Assembly (NCBI GenBank): GCA_034190875.2
Contig: CM067357.1
Location: 15,941,480-16,005,479 of the forward strand
Length of the DNA stretch: 64,000 nucleotides
DNA from: Urechis unicinctus
Taxonomy: Eukaryota; Annelida; Polychaeta; Xenopneusta; Urechidae
Reading direction: 5' to 3'
Shown here piece after piece: positions 46,755-57,592 of this stretch; position 1 is the stretch's first letter, and each line of letters opens with the position of its first letter. A program made the translations under genes and the position numbers. Below the pieces are notes generated by a model, which saw nothing but the letters and a program-made list of their open reading frames with translations, had not been told where the DNA came from and did not search any database.

Positions 46755-47575
46755 CTCATCTTCCTCATATACAGACAACTCCGGAAGCGATGAGCTGGAT
46801 TACAGCAGTGAGTGTTTGTCTCACCAAGAAGAGGAACTAGGAACCTAAGGGGGGCATACAGACATGCAGATTTGAACCTCCAGCTAAGACAAGGCCTGCA
46901 AATTCTCCTCAAAAAGAAGAGGACTTGAGCCGACTGGGTAACAGCACTTGGTATTGGCACATTTCAGTCCAAGCAATCTTTGCAGATATTTTTCTCTTTA
47001 CTTTACAGTTGTCCTTAAGTCTTGCTTCAAGTCATCTTCTTATTCATGTTTTATGTCAATTTTTTGTTTGCTAAAAAGCTAGTTATTCATTGTAATTATG
47101 TTCTGTACTAGGTGCTCATGTGGGCCAATGATTACAGTAGCAGAGAGTAAATGCTGCCAGGAAATTCCACAAGTTCTCGAGAAAGTAAAATCTATGGGTG
47201 CGTCCTGTATTACAGCACACCCAGGATTTGTCTCAGGGTTCCTGCGTCCCTCGACACTAGAAATAGCATATAGTGCTTATATCCAGAGGTACAAGAAGAA
47301 AGTTACTACTCAGCATGAGTGAATATACTTAAAAATGGTCTGGTTCAGATGATAACTGATGAAAAATATTCATGTACTCTTTTTATTGCAGGTTATTCCG
47401 ATTCACTGCATATCGGCAGTTGGTACAGTGGTGATGGGGTAATCTAGGCAGACATCATAGAGTGCCACTGCCAGCTTGTGCTGTACTTAAAATTAGAGAT
47501 GATTTCCCAAGGGTGAATCAGTTTATGTTGGTTTCAAACTGCCAGCATTACAATAATAAAGGGACAAAAAAGCAT
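46755..47575 (+). pseudogene. P2X7 C-terminal (ballast)-domain-like gene relic
   Basis: Exon 1 (about 46755-46960) reads an acidic Ser-rich start (YTDNSGSDELDYSSE) and, after a frame break, CRFEPP and EEDLSRLGNSTW, as precedes this domain. Exon 2 (about 47109-47290), after a TACTAG acceptor, reads CSCGPM..AESKCCQEI, CITAHPGF and LRPSTLEIAYSAYIQ. Exon 3 (about 47393-47575) reads FRFTAYRQLVQW, a TGA where Cys is expected, WGNLGRHHRVPLPACAV and LKIRDDFP. These are the signatures of the Cys-rich P2X7 C-terminal domain, which occurs in many invertebrate proteins without the channel part. One Cys of the CxCGxC set is also missing. No channel domain is present. Confidence 0.7.
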
Positions 47576-48235
47576 TATGTGTCTTATTCTGTTATTTACA
47601 TTAAGCTATGATGATACTACACGCCGCTGATGACAACCAGCAACAAAATTCAGTTAAGGCCAGTCCACCTAATTTATTATACCATATGCATAAAATGATA
47701 GGAAGCATCAATTCCAAAATCATGACATACCTGCAGGGCATCTTGTTCCTGTATCTCGTACAAAAGATATTTTATCACTCAAATAACAGTATGTTAACAG
47801 TCGTTTAATAATTTTTGCAGGCTATTTTATATATCCTGTGCCATTGCACATCAATCATCATGATTAAATTTCGCGGGCACATTATACAAATAATGCTTAT
47901 GCAATTCTGCTCACAAATACCAACAATGTCTGGTTCTTATTCACTTGTCTGTGATAATAGAAATGGCAAAATATATACACCAGTCCAACATATATATTTA
48001 CAAAATTAATTCTCAGCAAGCCACAAAGAGGAATCATATAACAGTGTTTGAGTTTCACCACAGCTTAGCTTACCTTAGACCCATTTAACATTCAAATTAA
48101 GTCATAAAGCCATACACATGCTGGATGATTTGAAAATAAAAATGGTTAATATTGTTGTTTAACATCACTTTCAACATCAGAGGTCATATTGTGGCGGTTA
48201 CCTCACCAATGATGTTTAAGATGATAGGTCCACAA

Positions 48236-48320
48236 CTGTGGTCTAGCAAGGTGGGGTGTTTGTCTAGTTTCCCAAATGTGGCAAGTTCAAATCCCACTGT
48301 GTGCTATGCACGGTGGTGCC
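48236..48320 (+). ncRNA. tRNA-like segment (pol III boxes), SINE head or tRNA relic
   Basis: TGGTCTAGCAAGG (A-box-like, 48239) and GTTCAAATCCC (B-box-like, 48285) are 46 bp apart, as in tRNA genes. Stems pair poorly and no convincing anticodon arm forms, so it is not a working tRNA. Confidence 0.35.
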
Positions 48321-48713
48321 ATTTGGGCGATAGGATCTTAAACTCCAATGTTTGTTCGTCATCTTACACCACCAGTTTGAAATGACCTTTGATGTTCAAA
48401 GTGAATTTTAACCCCAATATTTACCATTTATTTTGTAAGTATGATGATAAGAAATAGTTATGTCCTTGTGCACTTGTTAACAGATAGGTAAAATTAAATG
48501 TTACAAGCTTGACTTAGCTGAAGCCAAAGCTGAAAAATAAACAGAGCTTAGATATTACTTGTAAACAAGCAAATATCAATCGGCCAACCACCAATATAAT
48601 GCTTAGGCCACCACCATCAACTCCATCACCACCCCTCCCCTACCCCATCACTACCACCACCATCATTCATCATCACCTTTAGATACCTTACTACATGACT
48701 CATCTAAAGAAGA

Positions 48714-48896
48714 AACCTCTCCATATGCTGCCTCTCAGCCTCCTCCTTGTCAGGGTAGTCATACATTTCAGCAAGTGCACCTGGTTCATTGGTCATCACG
48801 GATGTACTTATTGATACTCGTGTGCCTATCGGTGATGATGCAGTCCAGCTGGCGTCTTTGGTCATCCAAACGAAATGACATGCTTCGTTTGAGGCC
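48714..48896 (-). pseudogene. Kolobok/THAP-type transposase relic
   Basis: The first part reads GLKRSMSFRLDDQRRQLDCI, then ITDRHTSINKYIRDDQ and a stop. The TDRHxxIxKxxR motif is typical of the catalytic core of THAP-type (Kolobok-like) transposases. In the next frame NEPGALAEMYDYPDKEEAER followed by QHMERF resembles their C-terminus. The part between (DVWHxxK and on) seems deleted. It lies convergent to the P2X7-C relic. The family is assigned from motif memory. Confidence 0.5.
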
Positions 48897-49598
48897 CTAG
48901 ATGCGAATTATTGCAGTACTGGTACTCACATATTCGCACAATGATGATACAGACTGGAAGACATAAGGGTAAAGTTATATGAAGCAAATTTGACAGTAGG
49001 CCAGAACTGACTCACTGAGCACTGGTCATCGTCCGAGGATTGTTTAGGACAAGTGTAAGCTACTGTCAGGCTAGCATACATCTACATAATGCAGCCTGAC
49101 GAGACAAATCTATATGTTATCTGTGAAACAGCCTTATAAAACTTGAGCCGCCCCACACTGATCACTACCGGCCATGTCAATTTGTCAACGGGCAAGTGCA
49201 AATTCTGTTTTCAAAATCAGTACGGAAACATAACTAATGAATTCTAATTCGACTTTCATATGGGAAATGTAAGGATGAGTATACTTACAGATTCTCAAGA
49301 AACCATGGATACAAAAACGCTGATGAGTTTCTGTAAATAGCGATAAATTAGTACGACTGCTAGTTCGCGAATAGAAACGGCGTCCGTGGTAACATAGATC
49401 TTCTGGTGACATATGACGTCACAGCGCCTTCGTTCATCTTCGGTGTGTGGTCGGGAAGTTCCGGAATCTGTTGTTTGTTTTTGCTTATTTCTTGTTTACT
49501 ACGCGTCGGATCGAAAAAAGAACAGCAAATTATTGATCAGAAAATCGCATTCTATAAGATCCCGAAAATTCATATTTTACCCATTACTTGCACTTTAA

Positions 49599-50101
49599 GT
49601 TCTCTTCAGCGATCAGTTACAAAGGAAACTTTGTTCCAGCGTTTGCTTTTGTATCAACCGTTCTTGTTTGGTTCTTAAGATCTGTTTCAACGCTTGTCCT
49701 GTTGCTGTATCTTCCGGGTTTTTGTCATTTTCACGTGGATGATGTTGCTGTGTGTTTGTATGAGGCGTCCTGTTCATTGGATACAAGGACCAATAATGTT
49801 TGTGTTGCGTTAGTCGTTGTATTCCTATTTTCATGACCATGGTTGAGTAGTTATATTTGACATTGAGGCAATGCTTGGATTCAGAAGCTAAGTCATGTTG
49901 GTTATTTTTGTTGTGTTGGTACAGAGGCAGAATACAATTTTTATTACATGTGATGAGACATATATTTAATACATTTGGTATTCTATTCTTGTGCGTAATC
50001 AGGTTTCATTTCCTTCAACTACTATAGTCCAGAATATTGAATAATAACATAAGAGTTCATATGGTATACATTGGACATTTAAGTCATCGGCAATAACATG
50101 T
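49599..50101. other. Gene-free stretch
   Basis: Right flank of TE-2. Frames here show no protein signature. Confidence 0.5.
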
Positions 50102-50305
50102 TTTAATGGACAGCCATCTAAAGTTAAATTACTGCATCAGGCACGGTGGTCCCTATTCTACCTCAACATGTACCAACATCTCCTCCCAGATGTTGCAGTC
50201 GATCAGTTTATTGGCAATGAACTTATTAGATCTATCAGTGAGCTGTACCATGACCATGACATGTACAATCATTCAGTCTTGAATGCAACATTTGGTCAAT
50301 TGTAA
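50102..50305 (+). pseudogene. Unidentified coding-like fragment (67 residues)
   Basis: An open frame without its own Met reads FNGQPSKVKLLHQARWSLFY, then LNMYQHLLPDVAVDQFIGNE and further balanced, protein-like sequence before a TAA at 50303. Composition and lack of low-complexity bias suggest a former exon. I do not recognise the family. Confidence 0.35.
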
Positions 50306-50821
50306 ATTATTCTCCAATGAAAATACGACTACCGCAACCGTAGTCAATGGAAACCGGGCTCAAGTACCAAAACACTTATATTTCCTATCCTGTTACGGCC
50401 GTAATTGGGCATAATGTACGGCCACCGTTAGAATACGGAAAGATTGCCCAGTGAGTGTCTCATGATTAGCCTTACTGATTTCCCTCGACCAATAGAATGT
50501 AGACATATTAATGATTTTGATTAGGTACTTGGATTAAGAAATGTTTTATGTTTCAGAACAAGATTGTGTGAAAGGTGGTAGGTTTCGCGGTTTCGCGCAG
50601 AGAAGCCATAACTTACACCAGGTACGGCGGCAAGAGAGTGTACCGACTAACATTAGCACTAAAGAAAGAGGGTCAAATGTCTCGAGTGCGAATGTATGAA
50701 CCCAACTATTTAATGCAGCTCGTAAAATTAATTCTTGGCCATACTGGATACAACATATCACTTTCCGTGATTGATAGCAATTTGTTTTAAATCGTTGGAA
50801 AGCAAAAACAATATCTTCTCC

Positions 50822-51028
50822 TGTCGGCTTTTTCGTTGTCTGGGATACCTGTGACTAGGTACCCAGACAAACTAAAATTTTTCCCAGCATGGATGAACGA
50901 GAAATTCTAAAATATCAACAACAATATGACACGATAATGATTTGTTTTTAATTGCTTCCAGGGCAGACAAAAAATAACTAAAAACGGTAACTTTTTTTCG
51001 GTGACTTCAGCAGTAAAAACGGATGCTG
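50822..51028 (-). mobile_element. LINE fragment C (RNase H region)
   Basis: Matches the minus-strand RNase H region of copies A and B (GGGATACCTGTGACTAGGTA, TTTTTCCCAGCATGGATGAA, TCAGCAGTAAAAACGGATGC) with many changes. It stops where the GC-ended element begins. Confidence 0.8.
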
Positions 51029-51243
51029 CGACCCCCGCGGGGGGGGGGGGGGGTTCACTTGGATAGAGGTGTGCCTCGGAATTTCGAAAACCCTTTCCCG
51101 TCGTACAAGGTGAAAGTGACCAAAAGCATACCCCGTCGTACAAGATATTATGCGAATGTATAAGCCGTCGTACAAGATAGAAATGGCAAAAAGGCGTACC
51201 CCTTTGTACAAGGTATTATGCAAATGTATAACCCGTCGTACGT
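51029..51243 (+). mobile_element. GC-ended element with GTCGTACAAG repeats, copy 2
   Basis: Starts CCCCCGCGGGGG..TTCACTTGG, like the end of the element at 20.1-20.4 kb. It carries five or six GTCGTACAAG-type repeats and the shared TATTATGCGAATGTATAA segment. It is inserted in LINE fragment C. The distal GC end is not visible, so the copy is probably truncated. Confidence 0.7.
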
Positions 51244-52772
51244 CGTATCCAGGGTAAAAACGCAGGAAAAATCTGATCAGCTGATTTCTTGTTTCATGCA
51301 GTAACAACTTAGCGCACTTGCACGGTCGAGCGTTAGATTCTCGGCGCATAACAAAGGGACGGAGGGGAGGTAGGGATGACATCAAAGCATTTGATAAATA
51401 CAAGCCTATATTTCTTTCGCCCATTGGTCGTTGCTTTTTCATACCGTTTGGATACTGATATGAGCTAATTGGTTAGTGGGGTTGAAAAGGAGGAGAAACG
51501 AAGTTGGAATGAATTAACAAGAGATGGGAGGCTAGTACATGCCACAAAGTGCGGTGAGGATTGTTAGGGAGGGACAGAATGGAGGTAGGGATGACATCAA
51601 AGCATTTGATAAATACATTGGTCGGTGCTATTTGATACCATTTGGATACTGGTATGAACTTATTAGATGAGGCTATAGCTATTTTCTGAAGGAGCCATAG
51701 CTGTCAATGTACTCATCATGAGGAAATTATTGCAGACTCACATATGATAATGAACATTATATTTGTTTATTTCAGAACAAAACTTCACCATTATAACGTA
51801 ATATTATTGTAACATGTATTAACAGTTATGGATATAGAAGTATAACAACTACGGAGAATCGCCCTATGCTACGTAAGAGGACCATTCTTGCCATATTTCC
51901 TCCAGCAAATGACGTAATCAATGGTCACCCCTACAGAAGTAACCTAATTCACCTACATAAGACAAATATAGCCAACATAATACAGACTTCAGATAACCTA
52001 AGCTCTCTGATCCACACCGACAGGGGTCAAGGATGCAGATTTATTTATTCTATGCGTGTATTGGAAAACACAAAATCAAATATTTTGTCCTTGCATGAAG
52101 AAAGAAAGGTATTGCATGCTCATGACGATACTGTTAGTCTACTAAGTTAAGTAGCAATGATCCAGATATCAATTTCTTTGACGAACAGGTTGGTTCATTA
52201 GTTTTACCTGTATGCTTCTGAATATGTCTCGTAAGGTTTTGTACAAGTTTGACCGTCGGGGATTCGACGATGACTTGCGATAGGTGTAGTGAGTTATTGA
52301 TACGGCGAACTGTAGATATAATCCGTTATTTACGAAGTTGTAGATTTGCACGCTCTGAGGATCTATGGACGGTCTTGACTACAACTGTGTTGTTGAGATG
52401 TTCGGAGTTCTAGATGCGTACGATATGCATTTCCAAGTGTGTTATAGGAGGTTTGTCGTTGTATTTATAGGGCAATGTGTGGGCTGGACACAGGTGGCGC
52501 ATTCTAATTGGATATCCACTGGCATCTGCCTGCACTGGACATTGCCACAATTACTAACTAAACATGAAAGAGCTTAAGATTGAATATTGATAAGGTTTAA
52601 AGTTGAGATCAAAGGATGTTAATTACCTGTTATTCTGATACGTTTCGGGAGTTGAAGGGGTTTGAAGTTGATAGCTTGGAATGTTAATTGGGTGAGGGTT
52701 ATGGCTGGATCGAAACATGTTCTTTTGTTTCAAAGGGATACTAGTATGCGTTATCATATGTCCTGTCAGATT
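51244..52772. other. Gene-free stretch
   Basis: An open frame at 51866-52150 (94 residues) shows no recognisable domain. A near-repeat GGTAGGGATGACATCAAAGC occurs at about 51369 and 51581. Remnants of zinc-finger sequence begin near 52740. Confidence 0.5.
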
Positions 52773-53636
52773 TCAACAAGTGTCACATTTGTAAGGTTTT
52801 TCACCAGTATGCGTTCTCATATGTCCTGCCAGAGTACTTCCATGAGCAAACGACTTTCCACAAGTGTCACATTTATAAGGTTTGTCACCAGTATGCGTTC
52901 TCATATGTTCTGTTAGATGACTTCCATGAGCAAACGGCTTTCCACAAGTGTCACATTTGTAAGGTTTTTCACCAGTATGCCTTTTCATATGTCTTGTCAG
53001 AGTACTTCTATGAGCAAATGACTTTCCACAAGTGTCACATTTGTAAGGTTTTTCACCAGTATGAGTTCTCATATGTCTTATCAGAGTACTTCCATGAGCA
53101 AACGACTTTCCACAAGTGTCACATTTGTAAGCTTTTTCTCCAGTATGCGTTCTCATATGTTCTGTCAGATGACTTCCGTGAGCAAACGACTTTCCACAAG
53201 TGTCACATTTGTAAGCTTTTTCTCCAGTATGTGTTCTCATATGTTCTGTCAGATGACTTCCATGAGCAAACGACTTTCCACAAAGGTCACATTTGAAAGG
53301 TTTTTCACCAGTATGCTTTCTCATATGTCTTGTCAGATGGCTTCCTTTAGTTAAAGACTTCCCACAAATGTCACATTTGTAAGGTTTTACGCCAGTATGC
53401 GTTCTTATATGTTCTGTCAGAGTACTTCCATGAGCAAACGACTTTCCACAAGTATCACATTTGTAAGCTTTTTCACCAGTATGCGTTCTTTTATGCCTTT
53501 TGATATTGCTTCCATCAGCGAACGACTTTCCACAAACGTCACATTTATAAGCTTTTACGCCAGTATGTGTTATCTTTATGGGCTTTAGTATTGTTTCCAT
53601 TGACGAAGCAATACGAAGATCCATTGTTGACATCAT
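52773..53636 (-). CDS. C2H2 zinc-finger protein 3 (nine fingers)
   Basis: Nine near-identical C2H2 fingers, mostly KCDTCGKSFAHGSHLTEHM with HTGEKPY or HTGEKAY linkers. It is a paralogue of gene 2 in the opposite orientation. The N-terminal module is broken: DNA upstream still encodes LADETEYIRME, but about 26 bp that hold the VKAVIKL part in gene 2 are deleted. A second indel near CATAAAG puts the fingers in a frame whose first Met is MMSTMDLRIASS. At the distal end the tenth finger is cut after KCDTC by a deletion. The array itself is intact, so an N-terminally altered product is possible. Confidence 0.75.
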   Translation of the reverse strand: MMSTMDLRIASSMETILKPIKITHTGVKAYKCDVCGKSFADGSNIKRHKRTHTGEKAYKCDTCGKSFAHGSTLTEHIRTHTGVKPYKCDICGKSLTKGSHLTRHMRKHTGEKPFKCDLCGKSFAHGSHLTEHMRTHTGEKAYKCDTCGKSFAHGSHLTEHMRTHTGEKAYKCDTCGKSFAHGSTLIRHMRTHTGEKPYKCDTCGKSFAHRSTLTRHMKRHTGEKPYKCDTCGKPFAHGSHLTEHMRTHTGDKPYKCDTCGKSFAHGSTLAGHMRTHTGEKPYKCDTC

Positions 53637-53694
53637 CAGGGGCCTTCCATTCTGATGTATTCGGTTTCATCAGCTAGGTTTTCTCAAGAGGCAT

Positions 53695-53750
53695 TTGCTT
53701 ACCAGCCGCTAATCTGGTTGCGTAACGCTCATCGGGAAGTCACGGTATTA
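53695..53750 (-). repeat. Upstream block shared with zinc-finger gene 2
   Basis: Reverse complement of the block at 25825-25885 (AGCCGCTAATCTGGTTGCGT on the plus strand). Confidence 0.8.
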
Positions 53751-56259
53751 TCCCATCCCCCTGGAATCATTCTCAGGCGCGAAATTGTAACACATGCCGA
53801 GCCGTGGCTACTGCGTTACAGTGTTGCTAACAAAAAACAACGGCGAAGTCATGATTGCCGGAGTTGGAAAGGTTCTGCAAGTCGCACACAACAAACTATC
53901 TAAGCATATTCTAATCAAATAATCAAACAAGTATAGAAAGCAAAGCATTTATCTAAAACCAAGGAGTTATATAACTTGATTATAACTCCTTGCTAAAACA
54001 CAGGCAACTGAGGCAAAATGAGGGATAAACAGACTACCTCTCATATTTACAGGTCCCAGGCAGTAACTTTACATAACTTAGGTTCACGCTAATCATCATT
54101 ATTAGGATTATCGCGTGTAGGTGCCTGGACAAGTCAGGGATGATGTCTGCGGAGGGGAGAGGGGGGAACAGTGTTACTTGCTGATGAACCACAACCACAG
54201 GCAACGCGACATCCACAAATGACATAATGCGCTCACCAGAGACCACATGGGGGTCTTATCAGGACTCGTTGTATTATTGTTCAGCCTAACGGACTAATTG
54301 ACCATTAAGTTTTAGGTTAGTGTGATTTCACTGATTACAGTACAAGACACTGGGGTGGTGATATAACATAACAAACTACATATACATTCTGTAATTATGT
54401 ACACTTCTATGCATGTTCATGAGCAACTTGGATTTAAACTTGTCCTATGAGGATTCAGCTTACACGTGTGGTATATTATCCTCTACTGTAAGCTTTAGTG
54501 TCATTCCATGGTAAATGTTCCCTGAGAGTTAAAATTCCAAATGATTTTTGTGATTTTTTAAATTAAACACAGTTGTGTAATGTGGTGTAGTAAGATAGTA
54601 ATGGCAATGCCCAAGTAATGTATAGCTGAAGTGGGAGGGGTGGTTTATATGTGACAGCAATACACACACTGAATTCAGTTACTAATCTGCTAACATAGAG
54701 CACTTCCATTATGACAATATACATGGTCAGGTGTGGCAAGGGCTGAAAGCATCCCTTCATTAGTATTGATCATTAGACGTCATTAAAATAGGGAAGTATT
54801 TAGCTTAATCCCATATACTGTCAATATGATATTCATGGCCATGTGCATACAAGGAAATGGGTGACTGACAGACCACTAAACATTCCAATATCATGCAAAC
54901 AGGGTTTTACATTGCTGTAAATCCTTATACGGTTGCAATTTTAGCAGTGAAAGTTACTTTATTTAGGGAAATATCATGTTGTGTGTAATTATAACTTAAA
55001 TAGTCGAAAACAGTCAGGCAGTCTAAATGGCTTGTTAACCGTATAATACGGTATTAGTAATGTTATTAGGCCAGGGCTACACAACAAATTAATATCGAGG
55101 GAAATCTAGCCTCGAGAAATAGTCATCGCGTTAAATGCTTAATGTTTCAGGATAGATCAACCACCCCTGAGCACAAGTAACCAGCGATGTTGTGTTCTGT
55201 AGTAACAGAGTACCAGTCTGAGGACGAAATACTATTTGGTAAGAAAAAACCTCACAGCTACTGCACTGCTAGGTGCAAAACAGAGCTGAAATTTGCAAGC
55301 TATTAGAAAAAGAGAAGTGCTGTACAGCTCATCGTCAATAGCAACAGGTTTTTGATCTAGTCTTTGAGTGATCATGTTGTTCGTATGCGACAGAGGTGAA
55401 GCAAGTTCAAAACCCACTTTCATTATTTCATCCTCGGCCTGTGTGAGAAAAGAGAAACAAAGTCAGCTTTCTCTTCCTGCAAATTGGTGAGAAAAGAGAA
55501 ACAAAGTCAGCTTTCTACAAACAGGTAATACCGATTTAAATGAACTTTTCAAAGGTGCGCGTGTGTGCGAGGGGGAACAGAGAGAGGGAAAAGTAAGTAA
55601 AAGTGGGGTGGTAGGGCTGTTTGCTTGATTGAAGCTGGCGCCCTGGAGCATTTACTCGTTAACCTGGATTGATATGAAACGTTGCAATTGGACTATCTTA
55701 TACCATGATCCTAACCCCCAGTTTCAATAAAGTATGAATGATGAGCACGAGCGAGGTGGCTTCTAAATCAGCACGTCAGATCAAATTACAGTTAGTCGAA
55801 TAGTAACCATGGCTAATCTTTTATGAGTGCATGTGTTAAATGAACTGATACAGCTGCAATTGGGAAGTCGCCATGCACTTCGACTGACTGATCTTGGAAC
55901 GGCCGTACTCAAAGTAGTTGAACAGGTGTTTCAAGTCTTTTAGAGTTAAAGAGCTGGTACAGCAGTCAGACTTGTAATAATCTGTGTGCAAATGTAAAAA
56001 TTGCATCAACATCAGACATACAATAGCTGAATATGTGTAAACAATACTGTAGATGACCCAAGCAGTAATCTTGTTGATTTTTCGCCAGAACAGCTTTTGT
56101 TTTCAGACGACACGCTGCGCTCTCTGGTTAGTCTGGCCAGGATCGCTATGTTCTTATCTGTCTGTGTAATAAACAAACAGTGTTCACCCTGAAAAGTAAC
56201 CCATCAGCCGGACAGGTGATTGTGCTAGGTCTACCTGTGTGGCCATAAAATCACCTGTC
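53751..56259. other. Gene-free stretch
   Basis: No recognisable gene. A 27-bp direct repeat (GAGAAAAGAGAAACAAAGTC..) occurs twice at 55443-55517. Confidence 0.5.
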
Positions 56260-57592
56260 AGTGACGGGCGGACGGGTGTTAGTTTCCAGCCGTGGGTGTT
56301 GATTGTGGAAATTTTCTCGCCACAACAAAACAATTGCTGCGGAATAACTCCAAAGAGCGGACTCTGGCTGACAAGACAAGCGAACACGCCACCCGTCAGC
56401 AGTGCAGTGCTTTGTCATAGCCTCATATGGAATTTTCAGATTGATTCAGGGGCCAATCAGAAGTCAAATGAAGACTATATATCTTCAACACATGTCCAAA
56501 GAGGCCCCCATAGATGTTGAATCAATAGCCCATGTGCGTTTCTTGATTTTATGGTAGCAAATTACTCATATGTTTTTTGGGGGGGTGGGGGCGAAGGGGA
56601 TGTGCACAGGCCAAATATTGACAACTAAGCAGAATCATAGAGCACATTGCGTTATGATATCTACCATGGCAGAAGTCATGAGATGAATGTATTATCGCTC
56701 AAGTCCCTACAATTAAGGTCTAGGATTATTTATTTGAAGGGAAATAAGCTATATATTAAATAACAAACGATGTCTTAATAGCTTATAAATATTAAGAAAA
56801 CATGAAAACATACTACCGATCAATCGATATTACCTAAGCAACAGAGTTTGTGGTAGTCGTCGATTATGATCGAAATAGTAAACAAATTGCCGCGTTCGGA
56901 ATTTTGCTCCGCGTCGGCTCGTCCTACATCATTTTCGTTGAGCCCTGACCGGAATTACATCAGGGAAAATAGGAAGTTGTTTGTAATATGAAGGGAGGTG
57001 CTTTCTTTTGAAGATTTGACACAATAAATTAGACGGTCGATAATAATTCATCACAGACAGGACACCCACATCGGTACAACTTGTGTTGGACGTAAATTTC
57101 TTCGCATGACTGATTCAAATGGCTAAGATGGAAATTACTGAAACCTGACCCAATTGTCTCATGATTTTTGATTATAATAAGATTGTCGTCTTTGTATGTC
57201 ACGTGCGAATAGTATGTGCAAGTGTGCTGAAGAACAGGTATTTGTCAACTTCTTAATAGTTTTTCTTTCATCCGAGAAGAGTGTGAACTCGGTTCCTATC
57301 AGTCGTTTGATTACTTCAGAAACAATACTTGAATGGCCCCCAGGAAATGAATGTGGCAAGTAACCAATTCACTAATAAACCATGTTTACATTAACATTCT
57401 GCATGGAACACGAACAATCAACACTGTCATAGAGTGCTGACAAACTGGCGCCCTGGTTATTTTTCAACAGCATCAATACAAATATGTCATATGGAATGAT
57501 ATTGGGTTCTAGTTTTCAACACTATATAAACCACATTTTATTTTGACAGAAGAAACTAAAACACTAGATACAGTCAAATCATGTATTGGTGT

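Larger units (their letters stand above)
45772..49594. mobile_element. TTAA-flanked DNA transposon TE-2, Kolobok-like, with a P2X7-C-like gene
   Basis: 3.8 kb flanked by TTAA at 45768-45771 and 49595-49598, with inverted ends AGTGCAAGTAACG (left) and AGTGCAAGTAATG (right, read inward). A perfect 19-bp subterminal inverted repeat TGTGACGTCATATGTCACC lies at 45963-45981, inverse at 49405-49423. Inside are a P2X7-C-like relic (+) and a transposase relic (-) with a TDRH motif. TTAA duplications and THAP/TDRH-type transposases are features of Kolobok elements; piggyBac also uses TTAA but has a different transposase. Confidence 0.7.

Noticed and set aside
48236-48320. Working tRNA gene
   Set aside because: Boxes are present but acceptor and T stems do not pair and no anticodon arm forms.
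45963-49423. The 19-bp TGTGACGTCATATGTCACC pair as the true ends of TE-2
   Set aside because: Outer inverted ends with TTAA on both sides fit better; the 19-mer is kept as a subterminal repeat.
49406-49678. Frame with FYKIPK, considered as a THAP start of the TE-2 transposase
   Set aside because: It crosses the TE-2 right end, lies on the opposite strand to the transposase relic, and the Cys pattern is not convincing.
52994-53588. Plus-strand frames opposite the zinc-finger array (likewise 3362-3815 and minus frames at 27147-28107)
   Set aside because: Periodic antisense shadows of the 84-bp finger units.
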